The translations under genes were made by a program, and so were the position numbers. Below are positions 48,374 to 57,536 of a stretch of 64,000 nucleotides of DNA, piece by piece. The notes under the pieces were generated by a model, which was not told the origin of the DNA, did not search any database, and saw only the letters and a program-made list of their open reading frames with translations. Position 1 is the stretch's first letter, and each line of letters starts with the position of its first letter. Source of the stretch: Mycolicibacterium litorale (GTDB taxonomy: Bacteria > Actinomycetota > Actinomycetes > Mycobacteriales > Mycobacteriaceae); NCBI RefSeq assembly GCF_010731695.1, contig NZ_AP022586.1:5332001-5396000 (forward strand), in the 5' to 3' direction.

Positions 48374-49966
48374 GTGACGGCTGTGACTCGCCGACTCCTG
48401 CCGTTCGTCGCCCTCGCCGCGGCACTCACCCTGGTCGCAGGGTGTGACTCCGCGCCGACCGAGGCGCCGCAGTCCACCTCGGCGAAACCGCAGTCCGACG
48501 TCCCGCCGCCGCTGGTGCCCGCGATGGCGCTGCCCGACGGAGCCGTGGACAACGCCGTCGCGAAACTCGACGGCATGGTTCAGGATCTGCTGGACAAGAC
48601 CGGTATCCCCGGCATGGCCGTCGCCGTCGTCCATGGTGGAAAAACCGTGTACGCCAAGGGTTTCGGTGTCACCGACGTCAGGACAGGGGCGAAGGTGGAT
48701 CCGGATACGGTGTTCCAGCTCGCCTCCCTGTCCAAACCGCTGGGCGCCACCGTCGTCGCCCACCAGGTCGGGCAGGGCGCGGTCGGCTGGGACACCCCGA
48801 TCGTGTCGAAACTGCCGTGGTTCGCGCTGTCGGATCCCGCGGTCACCCAGATGGTCACGGTCGGCGATCTCTACTCGCACCGCTCGGGGCTGCCCGACCA
48901 TGCCGGTGATCTCCTCGAAGACGTCGGCTACGACCGCCGAGCGATCCTCGAGCGGTTACGTCAGCTGCCGCTGGCGCCGTTCCGAGATTCCTACGCTTAC
49001 ACGAACTTCGGGCTCACCGCCGCCGCGGAGGCGGTCGCCACCGCCGCGGGCAAACCGTGGGAGACGCTCAGCGAGGAGGTGCTGTACCGGCCCCTGGGCA
49101 TGACGTCGACGAGCTCCCGCTTCGCCGACTACGAGAAACGGCCCGACCGCGCAGTCGGGCACATCCACGTCGACGGCCGCTACGAGCCGAGCTACATCCG
49201 CAACGCCGACGCGGAAGGCCCGGCCGGCGGGGTGAGTTCGTCGGCCAACGACGTCGCCAAGTGGCTGGCCATGGTGCTCGCCGACGGTAAGGCAGGCGGT
49301 GACCAGCTGGTCGACTCCGAGGCCCTGCTGCCCGCGCTGACGCCGCAGAGCGTGTCGAGTCCGGCCAGCGAACCGGCGATGCGCACCGGCTTCTACGGGT
49401 TCGGCTTCAACGTCGGCACCTCGTCGGCCGCGCGCGTCGAGCTCAGCCACTCCGGGGCGTTCGAACTCGGCGCGGGAACGAACTTCCTGATCCTGCCGTC
49501 GGCGGACGTGGCGATCGTCGCGCTGACGAACGCGACCCCGGCCGGTGTTCCCGAGACGCTGACCGCCCAGTTCGCCGACCTCGTGCAATTCGGTGAGGTC
49601 CGGGAGGACTGGTACGGCCTCTACAACGCGGCGTTCGTCGCCATGGAGAAACCGCTGGGATCGCTGGTCGGCAAGCAGGCGCCGGCCAATCCCGCGCCGT
49701 CCGCCCCGCCCGCGTCCCTGGCGGGGGTGTACAACAACGACTTCTGGGGTCCGGCCACCGTCACCGAGGCGGGCGGTTCACTGGGGCTGCAGGTCGGGCC
49801 GGGCGGTGACGTCTGGCCGCTGACGCACTGGGACGGCAACGTGTTCACGTTCAGCTTCGTCTCGGAGAATTCCCCGCCGGGTTCGGTGTCCAAGGCCACC
49901 TTCGACGGAAACCGCTTGACGCTGGAGTACTTCGACGAGGAGCACAACGGGGTCTTCGTGCGATGA
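48374..49966 (+). CDS. Lipoprotein serine hydrolase, class-C beta-lactamase-like (Rv0907 type)
   Basis: 530 aa. A signal peptide with lipobox LVAGC (Cys about 26) predicts a lipid-anchored extracytoplasmic enzyme. The catalytic domain has SxxK in ASLSKPLG, YxN in YAYTNFG and an HSG-type third motif (ELSHSGAFE). A C-terminal beta-rich domain (about 440-530) follows. It may be a peptidase/esterase on cell-wall peptides or a beta-lactamase; sequence cannot decide. GTG start 48374, 9 bp after the Rv0906-type gene. Confidence 0.88.
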   Translation: MTAVTRRLLPFVALAAALTLVAGCDSAPTEAPQSTSAKPQSDVPPPLVPAMALPDGAVDNAVAKLDGMVQDLLDKTGIPGMAVAVVHGGKTVYAKGFGVTDVRTGAKVDPDTVFQLASLSKPLGATVVAHQVGQGAVGWDTPIVSKLPWFALSDPAVTQMVTVGDLYSHRSGLPDHAGDLLEDVGYDRRAILERLRQLPLAPFRDSYAYTNFGLTAAAEAVATAAGKPWETLSEEVLYRPLGMTSTSSRFADYEKRPDRAVGHIHVDGRYEPSYIRNADAEGPAGGVSSSANDVAKWLAMVLADGKAGGDQLVDSEALLPALTPQSVSSPASEPAMRTGFYGFGFNVGTSSAARVELSHSGAFELGAGTNFLILPSADVAIVALTNATPAGVPETLTAQFADLVQFGEVREDWYGLYNAAFVAMEKPLGSLVGKQAPANPAPSAPPASLAGVYNNDFWGPATVTEAGGSLGLQVGPGGDVWPLTHWDGNVFTFSFVSENSPPGSVSKATFDGNRLTLEYFDEEHNGVFVR

Positions 49967-50008
49967 GAGTCCCGCGATGAGCGCTTGCGCGAAGAGCCGG
50001 GTCCTCCG

Positions 50009-52399
50009 ATGACGGCGGGTCCGGCTCTCACCGTCGCCGGGCTGACCGACGACGAGGTCGCCCACCGCGTCGCCGAGGGCAAGTCCAACGACGTCCCGAC
50101 GCGGGCGGCACGCACCACCTCGGAGATCGTCCGCGCCAACGTCTTCACCCGCATCAACGCCATCCTCGGCGTGCTGTTCCTCATCGTGCTGTCGACCGGT
50201 TCGCTCATCAATGGCGCTTTCGGCCTGCTGATCATCGCCAACAGTGGCATCGGCATCATCCAGGAACTGCGGGCCAAGCGGACGCTGGACAGGCTCGCGA
50301 TCGTCGGACAGGCGAAACCGTTGGTGCGCAGGCGGTCCGGAACCCAGACTCTGACACCCAGCGACGTCGTGCTCGACGACATCATCGAGCTCGGACCCGG
50401 CGACCAGATCGTCGTCGACGGTGTGGTGGTCGAGGAGACCAACCTGGAGGTCGACGAATCCCTGCTCACCGGCGAAGCCGACCCGATCGCCAAAGACGCG
50501 GGCGACGCGGTGATGTCGGGCAGTTTCGTGGTGGCCGGCTCCGGCGCCTACCGCGCCACCAAGGTCGGGCGAGAGGCCTATGCCGCGAAACTCGCCGAGG
50601 AGGCGAGCAAGTTCACGCTGGTGAAATCCGAACTGCGCAGCGGTATCAACCAGATCCTCCGGTTCATCACCTACCTGCTCGTGCCGGCCGGTCTGCTCAC
50701 CATCTACACGCAGCTGTTCACCACCGAAACCGGCTGGAAGCGTGCGGTGTTGGCGATGGTCGGCGCACTCGTGCCGATGGTGCCCGAGGGCCTGGTGCTG
50801 ATGACGTCGATCGCATTCGCCGTCGGCGTGGTCCGGCTGGGCCGGCGCCAGTGCCTGGTCAACGAACTGCCGGCCATCGAGGGCCTGGCCCGGGTCGACG
50901 TGGTGTGCGCCGACAAGACGGGCACGCTCACCGAGAACGGGATGCGGTTGTCGGGGCTGGAAGCGGTCACCGCCGACCACGTCGAGGATGTGCTGGCGTC
51001 GATGGCCGCCGACGACACCCGGCCGAACGCCAGCATCCAGGCGATCGCCGAGGCGTACCCCGACCCGCCCGGGTGGACCGCCACCGCGATCGCGCCGTTC
51101 AAGTCCGCCACCAAGTGGAGCGGGGTCTCCTACGGCGAGCACGGCAACTGGGTGATCGGTGCCCCTGACGTGCTGCTCGACCGCGGCTCGCCGGTCGCCG
51201 AGCAGGCCGAAGAGATCGGCGCCCGCGGACTGCGCGTGCTGCTGGTCGGGTCCACCGATCTGCCGGTGGACGATCCGGCCGCCCCGGGCACCGTGACCCC
51301 CGTCGCGCTCGTCGTCCTCGAACAGCGGGTGCGACCCGACGCCCGCGACACCCTCGACTACTTCGCCACCCAGCAGGTCTCGGTCAAGGTCATCTCCGGC
51401 GACAACGCGGTGTCCGTCGGCGCGGTCGCGGGCTCGCTGGGCCTGCGCGGCGAATGCATGGACGCCCGGCAGCTGCCGCAGTCCACGGGTGAACTGGCCG
51501 AGACGATCGAGAGCCACACCACCTTCGGCCGCGTCCGCCCGGACCAGAAGCGGGCGATGGTGCACGCCCTGCAGTCGCGCGGGCACACCGTGGCGATGAC
51601 CGGCGACGGGGTCAACGACGTCCTCGCGCTCAAGGACGCCGACATCGGCGTGGCGATGGGTTCGGGCAGCCCCGCCACCCGCGCGGTCGCCCAGATCGTG
51701 CTGCTGGACAACAAGTTCGCCACCCTGCCGTACGTGGTCGGTGAGGGTCGCCGGGTGATCGGCAACATCGAACGCGTCTCGAACCTGTTCCTCACCAAGA
51801 CCGTCTACTCGGTGCTGCTGGCGGTTCTCGTCGGGGTGGCGGGTCTGGCGTCCGAGGTGTTCGACACCGATCCGCTGTTGTTCCCGTTCCAGCCGATCCA
51901 CGTGACGATCGCGGCGTGGTTCACCATCGGCATCCCGGCGTTCATCCTGTCGCTGGCGCCCAACAACGAGCGGGCGCACACCGGGTTCGTACGGCGGGTG
52001 ATGAGCGCGGCGCTTCCGTCGGGTCTGGTGGTGGGCGCCGCGACGTTCACCTCGTACCTGCTGGCCTATCAGGGCCGCGCCGCCAGTGAGACCGAGCAGA
52101 CGCAGGCCTCCACCGCGGCGCTCATCACGTTGCTGGTGACAGCGATCTGGGTGCTGGCCGTGGTGGCCCGGCCCTACGAGTGGTGGCGGGTGGCGCTCGT
52201 CGCGCTGTCGGCGTTGGCGTACGTGGTGATCTTCTCGATCCCGTGGGCTCAGGAGCTGTTCATCCTCGACCCGACGAATGTGCGGACCACAGCCATGGCG
52301 CTCGGTGTCGGGGTGGTGGGCGCGGCGGGCATCGAGGCCCTCTGGTGGATCCAGGGGAGGTTGCTCGGCGACAACCGGCGGTTGTGGCGCGAACGGTAG
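50009..52399 (+). CDS. ctpE: P-type ATPase CtpE (calcium uptake)
   Basis: 796 aa. Order of parts: N-terminal cytosolic helix, spans 1-2 (about 48-85), actuator domain with LLTGE (152-156), spans 3-4 (about 220-275) with MVPEG, phosphorylation motif DKTGTLT with Asp302, ATP-binding region, hinge [17 protein letters not shown], and spans 5-10 at the C-terminus. Rv0908/CtpE is reported to be a Ca2+ transporter. ATG 50009. The Rv0909/Rv0910 pair follows 10 bp later. Confidence 0.94.
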   Translation: MTAGPALTVAGLTDDEVAHRVAEGKSNDVPTRAARTTSEIVRANVFTRINAILGVLFLIVLSTGSLINGAFGLLIIANSGIGIIQELRAKRTLDRLAIVGQAKPLVRRRSGTQTLTPSDVVLDDIIELGPGDQIVVDGVVVEETNLEVDESLLTGEADPIAKDAGDAVMSGSFVVAGSGAYRATKVGREAYAAKLAEEASKFTLVKSELRSGINQILRFITYLLVPAGLLTIYTQLFTTETGWKRAVLAMVGALVPMVPEGLVLMTSIAFAVGVVRLGRRQCLVNELPAIEGLARVDVVCADKTGTLTENGMRLSGLEAVTADHVEDVLASMAADDTRPNASIQAIAEAYPDPPGWTATAIAPFKSATKWSGVSYGEHGNWVIGAPDVLLDRGSPVAEQAEEIGARGLRVLLVGSTDLPVDDPAAPGTVTPVALVVLEQRVRPDARDTLDYFATQQVSVKVISGDNAVSVGAVAGSLGLRGECMDARQLPQSTGELAETIESHTTFGRVRPDQKRAMVHALQSRGHTVAMTGDGVNDVLALKDADIGVAMGSGSPATRAVAQIVLLDNKFATLPYVVGEGRRVIGNIERVSNLFLTKTVYSVLLAVLVGVAGLASEVFDTDPLLFPFQPIHVTIAAWFTIGIPAFILSLAPNNERAHTGFVRRVMSAALPSGLVVGAATFTSYLLAYQGRAASETEQTQASTAALITLLVTAIWVLAVVARPYEWWRVALVALSALAYVVIFSIPWAQELFILDPTNVRTTAMALGVGVVGAAGIEALWWIQGRLLGDNRRLWRER

Positions 52400-52409
52400 G
52401 CTGGACCGC

Positions 52410-52628
52410 ATGGCATTCCTCGACAAAGTGAAGAACTGGGTGTCGAAGAACCCCGACAAGGCCGGCAGCGCGATCGAGAAGGCCGGCGACCTCTTCGACC
52501 AGAAGACGCAGGGGCGCTACTCCGACAAGGTGAACAAGGCCCAGAGCGCGGCCCGCAACTACGTCGACAAGAACACCCCGCCCGGCCAGGGCCCCATCAA
52601 CCCTCCGCAGCCGCCGAGGCAGCCCTGA
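52410..52628 (+). CDS. Rv0909-type small basic protein (antitoxin candidate)
   Basis: 72 aa, lysine-rich: FLDKVKNWVSKNPDKAGSAIEKAGDLFDQKTQG, then SDKVNKAQSAARNYVDK and a Pro-rich tail (PPGQGPINPPQPPRQP). The length and repeats (DKV, DKA) match Rv0909, annotated as the antitoxin partner of Rv0910. No DNA-binding fold is evident. Three bases separate it from the SRPBCC gene. ATG 52410. Confidence 0.78.
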   Translation: MAFLDKVKNWVSKNPDKAGSAIEKAGDLFDQKTQGRYSDKVNKAQSAARNYVDKNTPPGQGPINPPQPPRQP

Positions 52629-52631
52629 CCG

Positions 52632-53075
52632 ATGGCCAAACTGTCCGTCTCCGTCGATGTCCCACTACCGCCGGAGAAGGCGTGGGAGTGCGCCTCCGAT
52701 CTGTCGCGGTACAAGGAATGGCTGTCCATCCACCGGGTGTGGCGGTCGAAGCTGCCCGAAACGCTGGACAAGGGCGCCCAGATCGACTCCATCGTCGAGG
52801 TGATGGGGATGGCCACCCGCGTGCACTGGACCATCGTCCATTACAAGCCGCCGCAGGCGATGACGCTCAACGGCGACGGCAAGGGCGGGGTGAAGGTGAA
52901 GCTGCTGGGGAAGGTGAAGCCGTCGGAGACCGGTGACGGTTCGACCGTCACCTTCGACATCCACCTCGGTGGGCCCGCGCTGTTCGGGCCGATCGGCATG
53001 GTGGTCGCCGGCGCCCTCAAGAGCGACATCCGTGAGTCGCTGGAGAGGTTCAAGTCGGTCTTCGCGCCTGCCTAG
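52632..53075 (+). CDS. Rv0910-type SRPBCC protein (toxin candidate)
   Basis: 147 aa START-like fold: [28 protein letters not shown], a hairpin region with THVHW-like [19 protein letters not shown], and a C-terminal helix ([14 protein letters not shown]). Rv0910 has been listed as the toxin of a TA pair with Rv0909, but an SRPBCC fold is not a typical toxin, so ligand binding is an equal alternative. Stop shares CTAG (53072-53075) with the convergent gene. Confidence 0.8.
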   Translation: MAKLSVSVDVPLPPEKAWECASDLSRYKEWLSIHRVWRSKLPETLDKGAQIDSIVEVMGMATRVHWTIVHYKPPQAMTLNGDGKGGVKVKLLGKVKPSETGDGSTVTFDIHLGGPALFGPIGMVVAGALKSDIRESLERFKSVFAPA

Positions 53076-53467
53076 CGACCCCCGAGGGTCTGCCGCTCCT
53101 CGTGGATGCGGACCAGTTCCCGGAAGCCCAGCCGGTGGTACTTCGGCACCGGCTGGATCCCCCACTCGTCCTGAGCCGTGTCCTTACCCTCGGCGCCTTC
53201 GGGCGGGCCCAGCGGCGGGTAGGGGTACTTGCACTCCAGGGTGTCGTCGGAGTACCGCACCTTGAGGAGTTCGCTGCAGATCTCGGTGAGGCTCAGCGTC
53301 GGGAAGCCGTAGTAGACCGCCATGAAGGGCAGCGTGAACGCACCCTCGACGACGAGTGCGACCAGGCAGACCAGTACCGCCCGCTTGATCCACTTGTGCA
53401 TCCGCGCGTAGTAGGGCGTGGTTCCCGGCGGCAGGTCGTCAGGCTTCGTGTCTTCGGTGGTGGTCAT
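53072..53467 (-). CDS. Single-span membrane protein, last gene of the NorQ/NorD operon
   Basis: 131 aa from ATG 53467 (GGAG site; an ATG at 53479 is the alternative). A hydrophilic N-terminus, one span (about 28-50, [21 protein letters not shown]), then an outward or inward domain with two Cys ([15 protein letters not shown]), and a Pro/Gly-rich segment [11 protein letters not shown]. Not recognised. It lies 18 bp after membrane protein 1 and is the promoter-distal gene of the unit; it converges with the Rv0910-type gene. Confidence 0.75.
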   Translation of the reverse strand: MTTTEDTKPDDLPPGTTPYYARMHKWIKRAVLVCLVALVVEGAFTLPFMAVYYGFPTLSLTEICSELLKVRYSDDTLECKYPYPPLGPPEGAEGKDTAQDEWGIQPVPKYHRLGFRELVRIHEERQTLGGR

Positions 53468-53485
53468 GGTCGTCTCCAAATCCGT

Positions 53486-54175
53486 TCAGTCTGAGAAGAT
53501 CTCGCGGTTGACGGTGTGCAGGTAGGGGATGGCGAGGAACGGCGTGATGTAGAAGATGTCGTAGAGCCACCAGCCGATGACGGGGAAGACGACGCCGGCG
53601 TAACGGACGTCGGCGAACATCGTCATGTTGAACACGTAGGCGCACCAGATGACCACGCCCATCCAGCAGGTGACGATCATCCACTGGTGGCCCCACCGCT
53701 TCATCTGCAGGAAACCGATCGCGGCGGCGACGCGCATCGCGAACACGGTGAGGATGAGCCCGGCCACGAAGGCCTTCTCACCCGGGGCGGCCGAACCGCC
53801 GACCAACGACTCGTTGTAGTGCCAGAAGTAGCCGGCGTCGAACATATTGCCCCACCCGACCATCAGCACCCGGTTGATGAGGGTGTGGTTGGCCACCAGA
53901 TCCAGGGCCCAGCCGAGGCTGTTGAGCATGCCGTCGATCAGCACGAGGTAGCCGATCAATGTGACGATCATCGGTCGCACCGACAGGCCCGCGCGCAGCG
54001 CCTGGCGTTGCAGCCACACCCCGCGCATGAAGATCGGGAAGCCGATCAGTCCCGGCGCCCACATCCCCATCAGCGCCGCGCCGGTGATCATCCACTTGTC
54101 GGCCCGGCGCTGCGCGGCCCGCGATTCGTCGTGGTGGTCCTCGAGGCCGACCGCACCGAGCGAGGCGGCGGTCAC
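53486..54175 (-). CDS. Polytopic membrane protein 1 of the NorQ/NorD operon
   Basis: 229 aa with about five membrane spans (roughly 30-52, 66-90, 130-153, 163-183, 193-213). Conserved polar residues lie at membrane borders: DAGYFWHYNE and RWGHQWM, which could be metal or haem ligands. The last 75 residues are almost identical to membrane protein 2 (56801-57493). GTG at 54175 overlaps the stop of the 42-aa microprotein (GTGA), so the frame beyond to 54187 is not used. No known family could be assigned. Confidence 0.82.
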   Translation of the reverse strand: MTAASLGAVGLEDHHDESRAAQRRADKWMITGAALMGMWAPGLIGFPIFMRGVWLQRQALRAGLSVRPMIVTLIGYLVLIDGMLNSLGWALDLVANHTLINRVLMVGWGNMFDAGYFWHYNESLVGGSAAPGEKAFVAGLILTVFAMRVAAAIGFLQMKRWGHQWMIVTCWMGVVIWCAYVFNMTMFADVRYAGVVFPVIGWWLYDIFYITPFLAIPYLHTVNREIFSD

Positions 54176-54300
54176 AGGTCCCACCAACCCCTGGCGAACG
54201 ACATGTAGAGCTGGATGAGGAACATCGCCAGCAGGTAGCCGTAGATGACGATCTGCAGGACGATCAGTGCCCGCTTGCGTTTGCGCTCTTGCTCGTTCAC
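54172..54300 (-). CDS. 42-aa single-span microprotein
   Basis: Opens VNEQERKRKRALIVLQ, continues with one hydrophobic span (about 12-32) and closes SFARGWWDL: a basic cytoplasmic start, one transmembrane helix and an aromatic end. GTG start at 54300 has an AGAGG site that overlaps the stop of the NorQ-like gene, and its TGA overlaps the start of membrane protein 1. Tight packing and a membrane design like a subunit stabiliser support a real gene. Too short for ordinary ORF calls. Confidence 0.72.
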   Translation of the reverse strand: MNEQERKRKRALIVLQIVIYGYLLAMFLIQLYMSFARGWWDL

Positions 54301-54313
54301 GTCGGACGTCCTC

Positions 54314-55111
54314 TCAGTGCGGTGAACCCGGAGTTTCTGCGGTGTCCAGGCAGGCGGCCGCGATCTCGCGCAGCCCGTCGGTGATGGCGCCGTCGGTGCT
54401 CAGCGGCGCGAGGACGCACGCGTCGGCGGCGTCCAGTTCAGTTGCCCCGGCGGCGATCAGCTGTGCCGCGCTGACCAGGACCCGGGTGGACGGCGGCTCG
54501 AAGTGGAAGGCCTCGTCCGCCGTCCGGATCGCGGTGGCGCACCGGACCAGGCGGGCGGCGGTGTCGGGATCGACGCCGGCTTCGGCGACGATCACCCCGG
54601 CTTCGCGGTCGGGCGCCAGGTAGCGCATCGGTATCGTGACGAACCGTTGCCGGAAGGACGGCTTGAGTTCCTTGAGCGAGCTGCGGTAGGCCGGGTTGTA
54701 CGAGCACACGAGCATGAACGTCTCCGGTGCGCGCACCACCTCGGCGGCCCGGTCGAGGTAGAGCGCGCGGCGGTGGTCGGTCAGCGAATGCAGGATGGCC
54801 AGCGAATCGTGTCTGGCCTCGACGACCTCGTCGAGATAGCAGATCGCCCCGTTCTTCACCGCCCTGGTCAGCGGGCCGTCGGTCCACACGACATCGCCGC
54901 CGGTGACCATGAACCGGCCCACCAGATCCGAACTCGTCAGATCGTCGTGGCAGCTGATCGTCACCACCGGCCGCCTCAGCAGCGAGCCCATGTGTTCGAC
55001 CAGCCGGGTCTTGCCGCATCCGGTCGGACCGGTCAGCATCACGGGCAGCCGCCGGTGGTAGGCCCGCTCGAAGAGCTGGACCTCGTTGCCGGTCGCGAAA
55101 TAGACGCTCAT
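54314..55111 (-). CDS. NorQ/CbbQ/MoxR-type AAA+ ATPase
   Basis: 265 aa. Walker A GPTGCGKT (28-35), Walker B AICYLDEV (about 91-98), sensor region LVCSYNP, and arginine residues in KPSFRQRFVTI are those of the CbbQ/NirQ/NorQ/GpvN group, hexameric ATPases that with a VWA partner remodel enzymes (NO reductase, Rubisco) to insert or free their cofactor. ATG 55111 overlaps the NorD-like stop (ATGA). No norB/norC or rubisco gene occurs here; the likely clients are the membrane proteins around it. Confidence 0.88.
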   Translation of the reverse strand: MSVYFATGNEVQLFERAYHRRLPVMLTGPTGCGKTRLVEHMGSLLRRPVVTISCHDDLTSSDLVGRFMVTGGDVVWTDGPLTRAVKNGAICYLDEVVEARHDSLAILHSLTDHRRALYLDRAAEVVRAPETFMLVCSYNPAYRSSLKELKPSFRQRFVTIPMRYLAPDREAGVIVAEAGVDPDTAARLVRCATAIRTADEAFHFEPPSTRVLVSAAQLIAAGATELDAADACVLAPLSTDGAITDGLREIAAACLDTAETPGSPH

Positions 55112-56640
55112 GCGGTGACCAGCTCCCGGTGCACGTGCGCCAGGACGCGGGGCAGTTCGTCGACCCGCCGGATCCGTTGGTAGCGGCGGGATCCGAACAC
55201 CTCGGGTAGCGGGTCGACGCGGACGGGTCCGACCCCGACGTAGTACATCGACACCCCGGCGTCGGCGGCCTCCTCGACGGCGTGCGCGGCATCGGCCCAG
55301 GCGTAGCGACCCTCGTATCCCTCGTCGGAGATCAGGCCGTCGCCGATCACGATGAGCAGCCGGCGTTCCGACGGTTGTGCCAGCAGCCGGCTGGTGAGGT
55401 GACGCAGTGGCGCGCCGAGCCGGGTGTATCCACCGGTGGACAGCCCGAGGGCGCCGGGTGGGACGAAACGCCGGTCGCCGAAGTCCTTGAGGCAATTGAC
55501 CTCCACCCGGTGGCGGGTGTTGCCGGTGAACACGAAGATGCCGTGGCGTTCACGGGCCGCGGTCATGGCGCGCGACAGCGCGTCCGCACATGCGAGTTCC
55601 AGCCGGAAGACGCGGCCGCCGTGCACCCCGAGCGACGAGCTGCCGTCGAGCAGCAGGGCGGTGGTGACGTCGCGGCCGGCAGGCAGCAGGTCGCGGAAGA
55701 CGCGGGGTTCGGTCGCCAGGCCGCTGCGGACGTCGATGTAGTGGGCGACGTACTGTTCGACGTCGAGGTCCGCGCCGTCCTCGAGCCGGTTCGTCATGGC
55801 CCGGTGGGTGTGCTCGGTGAACCACTTCCGCAGCTCGCTGGAGATCCCCGTCGGCTGCCGGGGGCCGCCGGTGTGGGCGCGTTCGAGAACGGCGACGTGG
55901 TCGGGCAGGAAGCGCTCGGTCCACGCGTTCCATTCCGGATACGGGATGCCCGGCCGGTTGTCCGGGGTGATGTCGGGGTCGTTGTCCTGCGGCCGGCTGG
56001 GTGGCGGAAGATTCGGGTTGCGTACCCCGCCGTCGCCACCGACCGGTACGGAATACGGTCTGGGCAAGCGTTTCTGGGTCGACGTCCACGGCATCCTGCC
56101 GAACGTCCTGCGCAGCCGGTCGGAGATTCCATGCGGCATCGTGTAGGCGAGCGGAAGCCTGCCGAGCAGTGCGGGAACGGCCAGATTCCGCTCCGACCGC
56201 GCCAGCTCGATCGCACGATTGAACATCTCGGTGGCCGGGGTGTCCCCAGATGTGACCGCGAGATCCGGCAGCGCGCTGCGTATTTCGCTCAGCAGCCCCG
56301 GCCATGTCGACGCGACCCAGCCCAGTGCCACTTCGGCTTCGACCAGCGTCAGCGCGGTGAGTTCGCGGACGGTGAGTTCGTGCAGCCGGAAACCCGCGAT
56401 CCGCTCCTTGGACGGTGCGCACTGCAACGCGACACCACAGGTCAACGTTCTGCGTGTCCAGTCCTTTTCCGGTGGCGGGTAGGGGACGTGGACCACGTCG
56501 AGTGCGGGGCCGACGCCGAACCGGCGGTGCGTTCCGGTCATCAGTCGCGCCCCGTCGCGGCGACGGCCGCTCAGGGCGACGGCGGTGACGGCGCAACGAC
56601 GTTCGACCGCGAGGGCGTGCCCATCGTCGAGTTCGGTCAT
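55108..56640 (-). CDS. NorD/CbbO-type VWA protein
   Basis: 510 aa. N-terminal helical region without known motif, a Pro-rich linker (about 195-235), and a C-terminal von Willebrand A domain with the MIDAS DxSxS (D332-S334-S336, LDGSSSLG), followed by the TGGYTRLGAPL and IVIGDGLISDEGYEG loops. Partner of the NorQ-like ATPase, which starts on its last bases. In NorQ/NorD systems the VWA protein docks the ATPase to the target. ATG 56640, 4 bp after the 34-aa microprotein. Confidence 0.87.
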   Translation of the reverse strand: MTELDDGHALAVERRCAVTAVALSGRRRDGARLMTGTHRRFGVGPALDVVHVPYPPPEKDWTRRTLTCGVALQCAPSKERIAGFRLHELTVRELTALTLVEAEVALGWVASTWPGLLSEIRSALPDLAVTSGDTPATEMFNRAIELARSERNLAVPALLGRLPLAYTMPHGISDRLRRTFGRMPWTSTQKRLPRPYSVPVGGDGGVRNPNLPPPSRPQDNDPDITPDNRPGIPYPEWNAWTERFLPDHVAVLERAHTGGPRQPTGISSELRKWFTEHTHRAMTNRLEDGADLDVEQYVAHYIDVRSGLATEPRVFRDLLPAGRDVTTALLLDGSSSLGVHGGRVFRLELACADALSRAMTAARERHGIFVFTGNTRHRVEVNCLKDFGDRRFVPPGALGLSTGGYTRLGAPLRHLTSRLLAQPSERRLLIVIGDGLISDEGYEGRYAWADAAHAVEEAADAGVSMYYVGVGPVRVDPLPEVFGSRRYQRIRRVDELPRVLAHVHRELVTA

Positions 56641-56644
56641 CGAC

Positions 56645-56749
56645 TCAGAAGGTGCCGATGTTGGAGAACATCCAGTACCAGAACCAGATGATCAGACCGG
56701 TGCCGCCCCACGCCGCGACATATCGGAGTATTTCCCAGATCCAGTCCAC
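56645..56749 (-). CDS. 34-aa Trp-rich single-span microprotein
   Basis: Starts VDWIWEILRYVAAWGG, with a membrane segment to WMFSNIGTF at its end; six tryptophans in 34 residues, one membrane span (about 13-30). GTG at 56749 sits 8-9 bases behind a perfect AGGAGG (about 56757-56762 complement). It ends 4 bases before norD-like. Such a strong ribosome site on so short a frame, inside an operon of membrane proteins, argues for a genuine peptide. Confidence 0.72.
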   Translation of the reverse strand: MDWIWEILRYVAAWGGTGLIIWFWYWMFSNIGTF

Positions 56750-56800
56750 GTTTGGACCTCCTGTCTCGTTGCGGCACAGCATTTTCGGACTTCACATCGA

Positions 56801-57493
56801 TCAGTCCGAGAAGATCTCCCGGTTGACCGAATGCAGGTAGGGGATCGCCAGGAACGGTGTGATGTAGAAGATGTCGTAGAGCCACCAGCCGATGACCGGG
56901 AAGATCACGCCGGCATAGCGGACGTCGGCGAACATGGTCATGTTGAACACATACGTGCACCAGATGACGATGCCCATCCAGCAGGTGACGATCATCCACT
57001 GGTGGCCCCAGCGTTTCATCTGCAGGAAGCCGATCGCCGCGGCGATGCGCATGGTGAAAACCGTCAGGATGAGGCCCACCTCGAGCGCCTTCTCACCGGG
57101 GCCCGCCGCCCCACCCAGCCACAGTTCGTTGTAGTGCCAGAAGTACCCGGCGTCGAACATGGCGCCCCAGCCGTTGAGCAGCACCCGGGCCAGCAGCGTG
57201 TGGTGGGCCACGAGGTCCAGCGCCCAGCCGAAGATGTTGATGGCGGCGTCGATGATGACGAGGTAGCCGAGCAGTGTCACCAGCATCGGCCGGACGGTGA
57301 GCCCGTCGCGCTGTGCCCGCCGCAGCAACCACACCCCGCGCAGGAACAGCGGCAGCCCGAAGATTCCCAGCGCCGCGGTGCCGATCAGCACGCTGCCCGA
57401 GATCAACCACTTGTCGGCTTGGCGCTGCGCGAGCCGGGACTGCTCCAGATGCTCGTCCAGACCGCTGCCGGTGTTCAGCGTCGGCAGATCCAC
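56801..57493 (-). CDS. Polytopic membrane protein 2, first gene of the NorQ/NorD operon
   Basis: 230 aa, paralogue of membrane protein 1, with the same plan (about five spans) and the same DAGYFWHYNE and KRWGHQWM signatures. The N-terminal half differs at about a third of positions, but the final 75 residues differ at about five. GTG 57493 has a GGAGGGGG ribosome site. The 18-bp palindrome at 57537-57554 lies 44 bp upstream. Substrate and cofactor unknown. Confidence 0.82.
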   Translation of the reverse strand: MDLPTLNTGSGLDEHLEQSRLAQRQADKWLISGSVLIGTAALGIFGLPLFLRGVWLLRRAQRDGLTVRPMLVTLLGYLVIIDAAINIFGWALDLVAHHTLLARVLLNGWGAMFDAGYFWHYNELWLGGAAGPGEKALEVGLILTVFTMRIAAAIGFLQMKRWGHQWMIVTCWMGIVIWCTYVFNMTMFADVRYAGVIFPVIGWWLYDIFYITPFLAIPYLHSVNREIFSD

Positions 57494-57536
57494 GCCGCCC
57501 CCTCCTACCGTTTGCTCGCTATGAGCGTGGCAGGTT

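Noticed and set aside
49778..52459. An 893-codon minus-strand open frame opposite ctpE
   Set aside because: Low-complexity His/Arg/Asp-rich translation, no motif; ctpE on the plus strand has every P-type ATPase signature.
54314..56640. A nitric-oxide-reductase operon, suggested by NorQ and NorD
   Set aside because: No NorB-like 12-span haem/copper oxidase fold or NorC cytochrome (no CxxCH) is encoded nearby; the neighbours are short five-span proteins.
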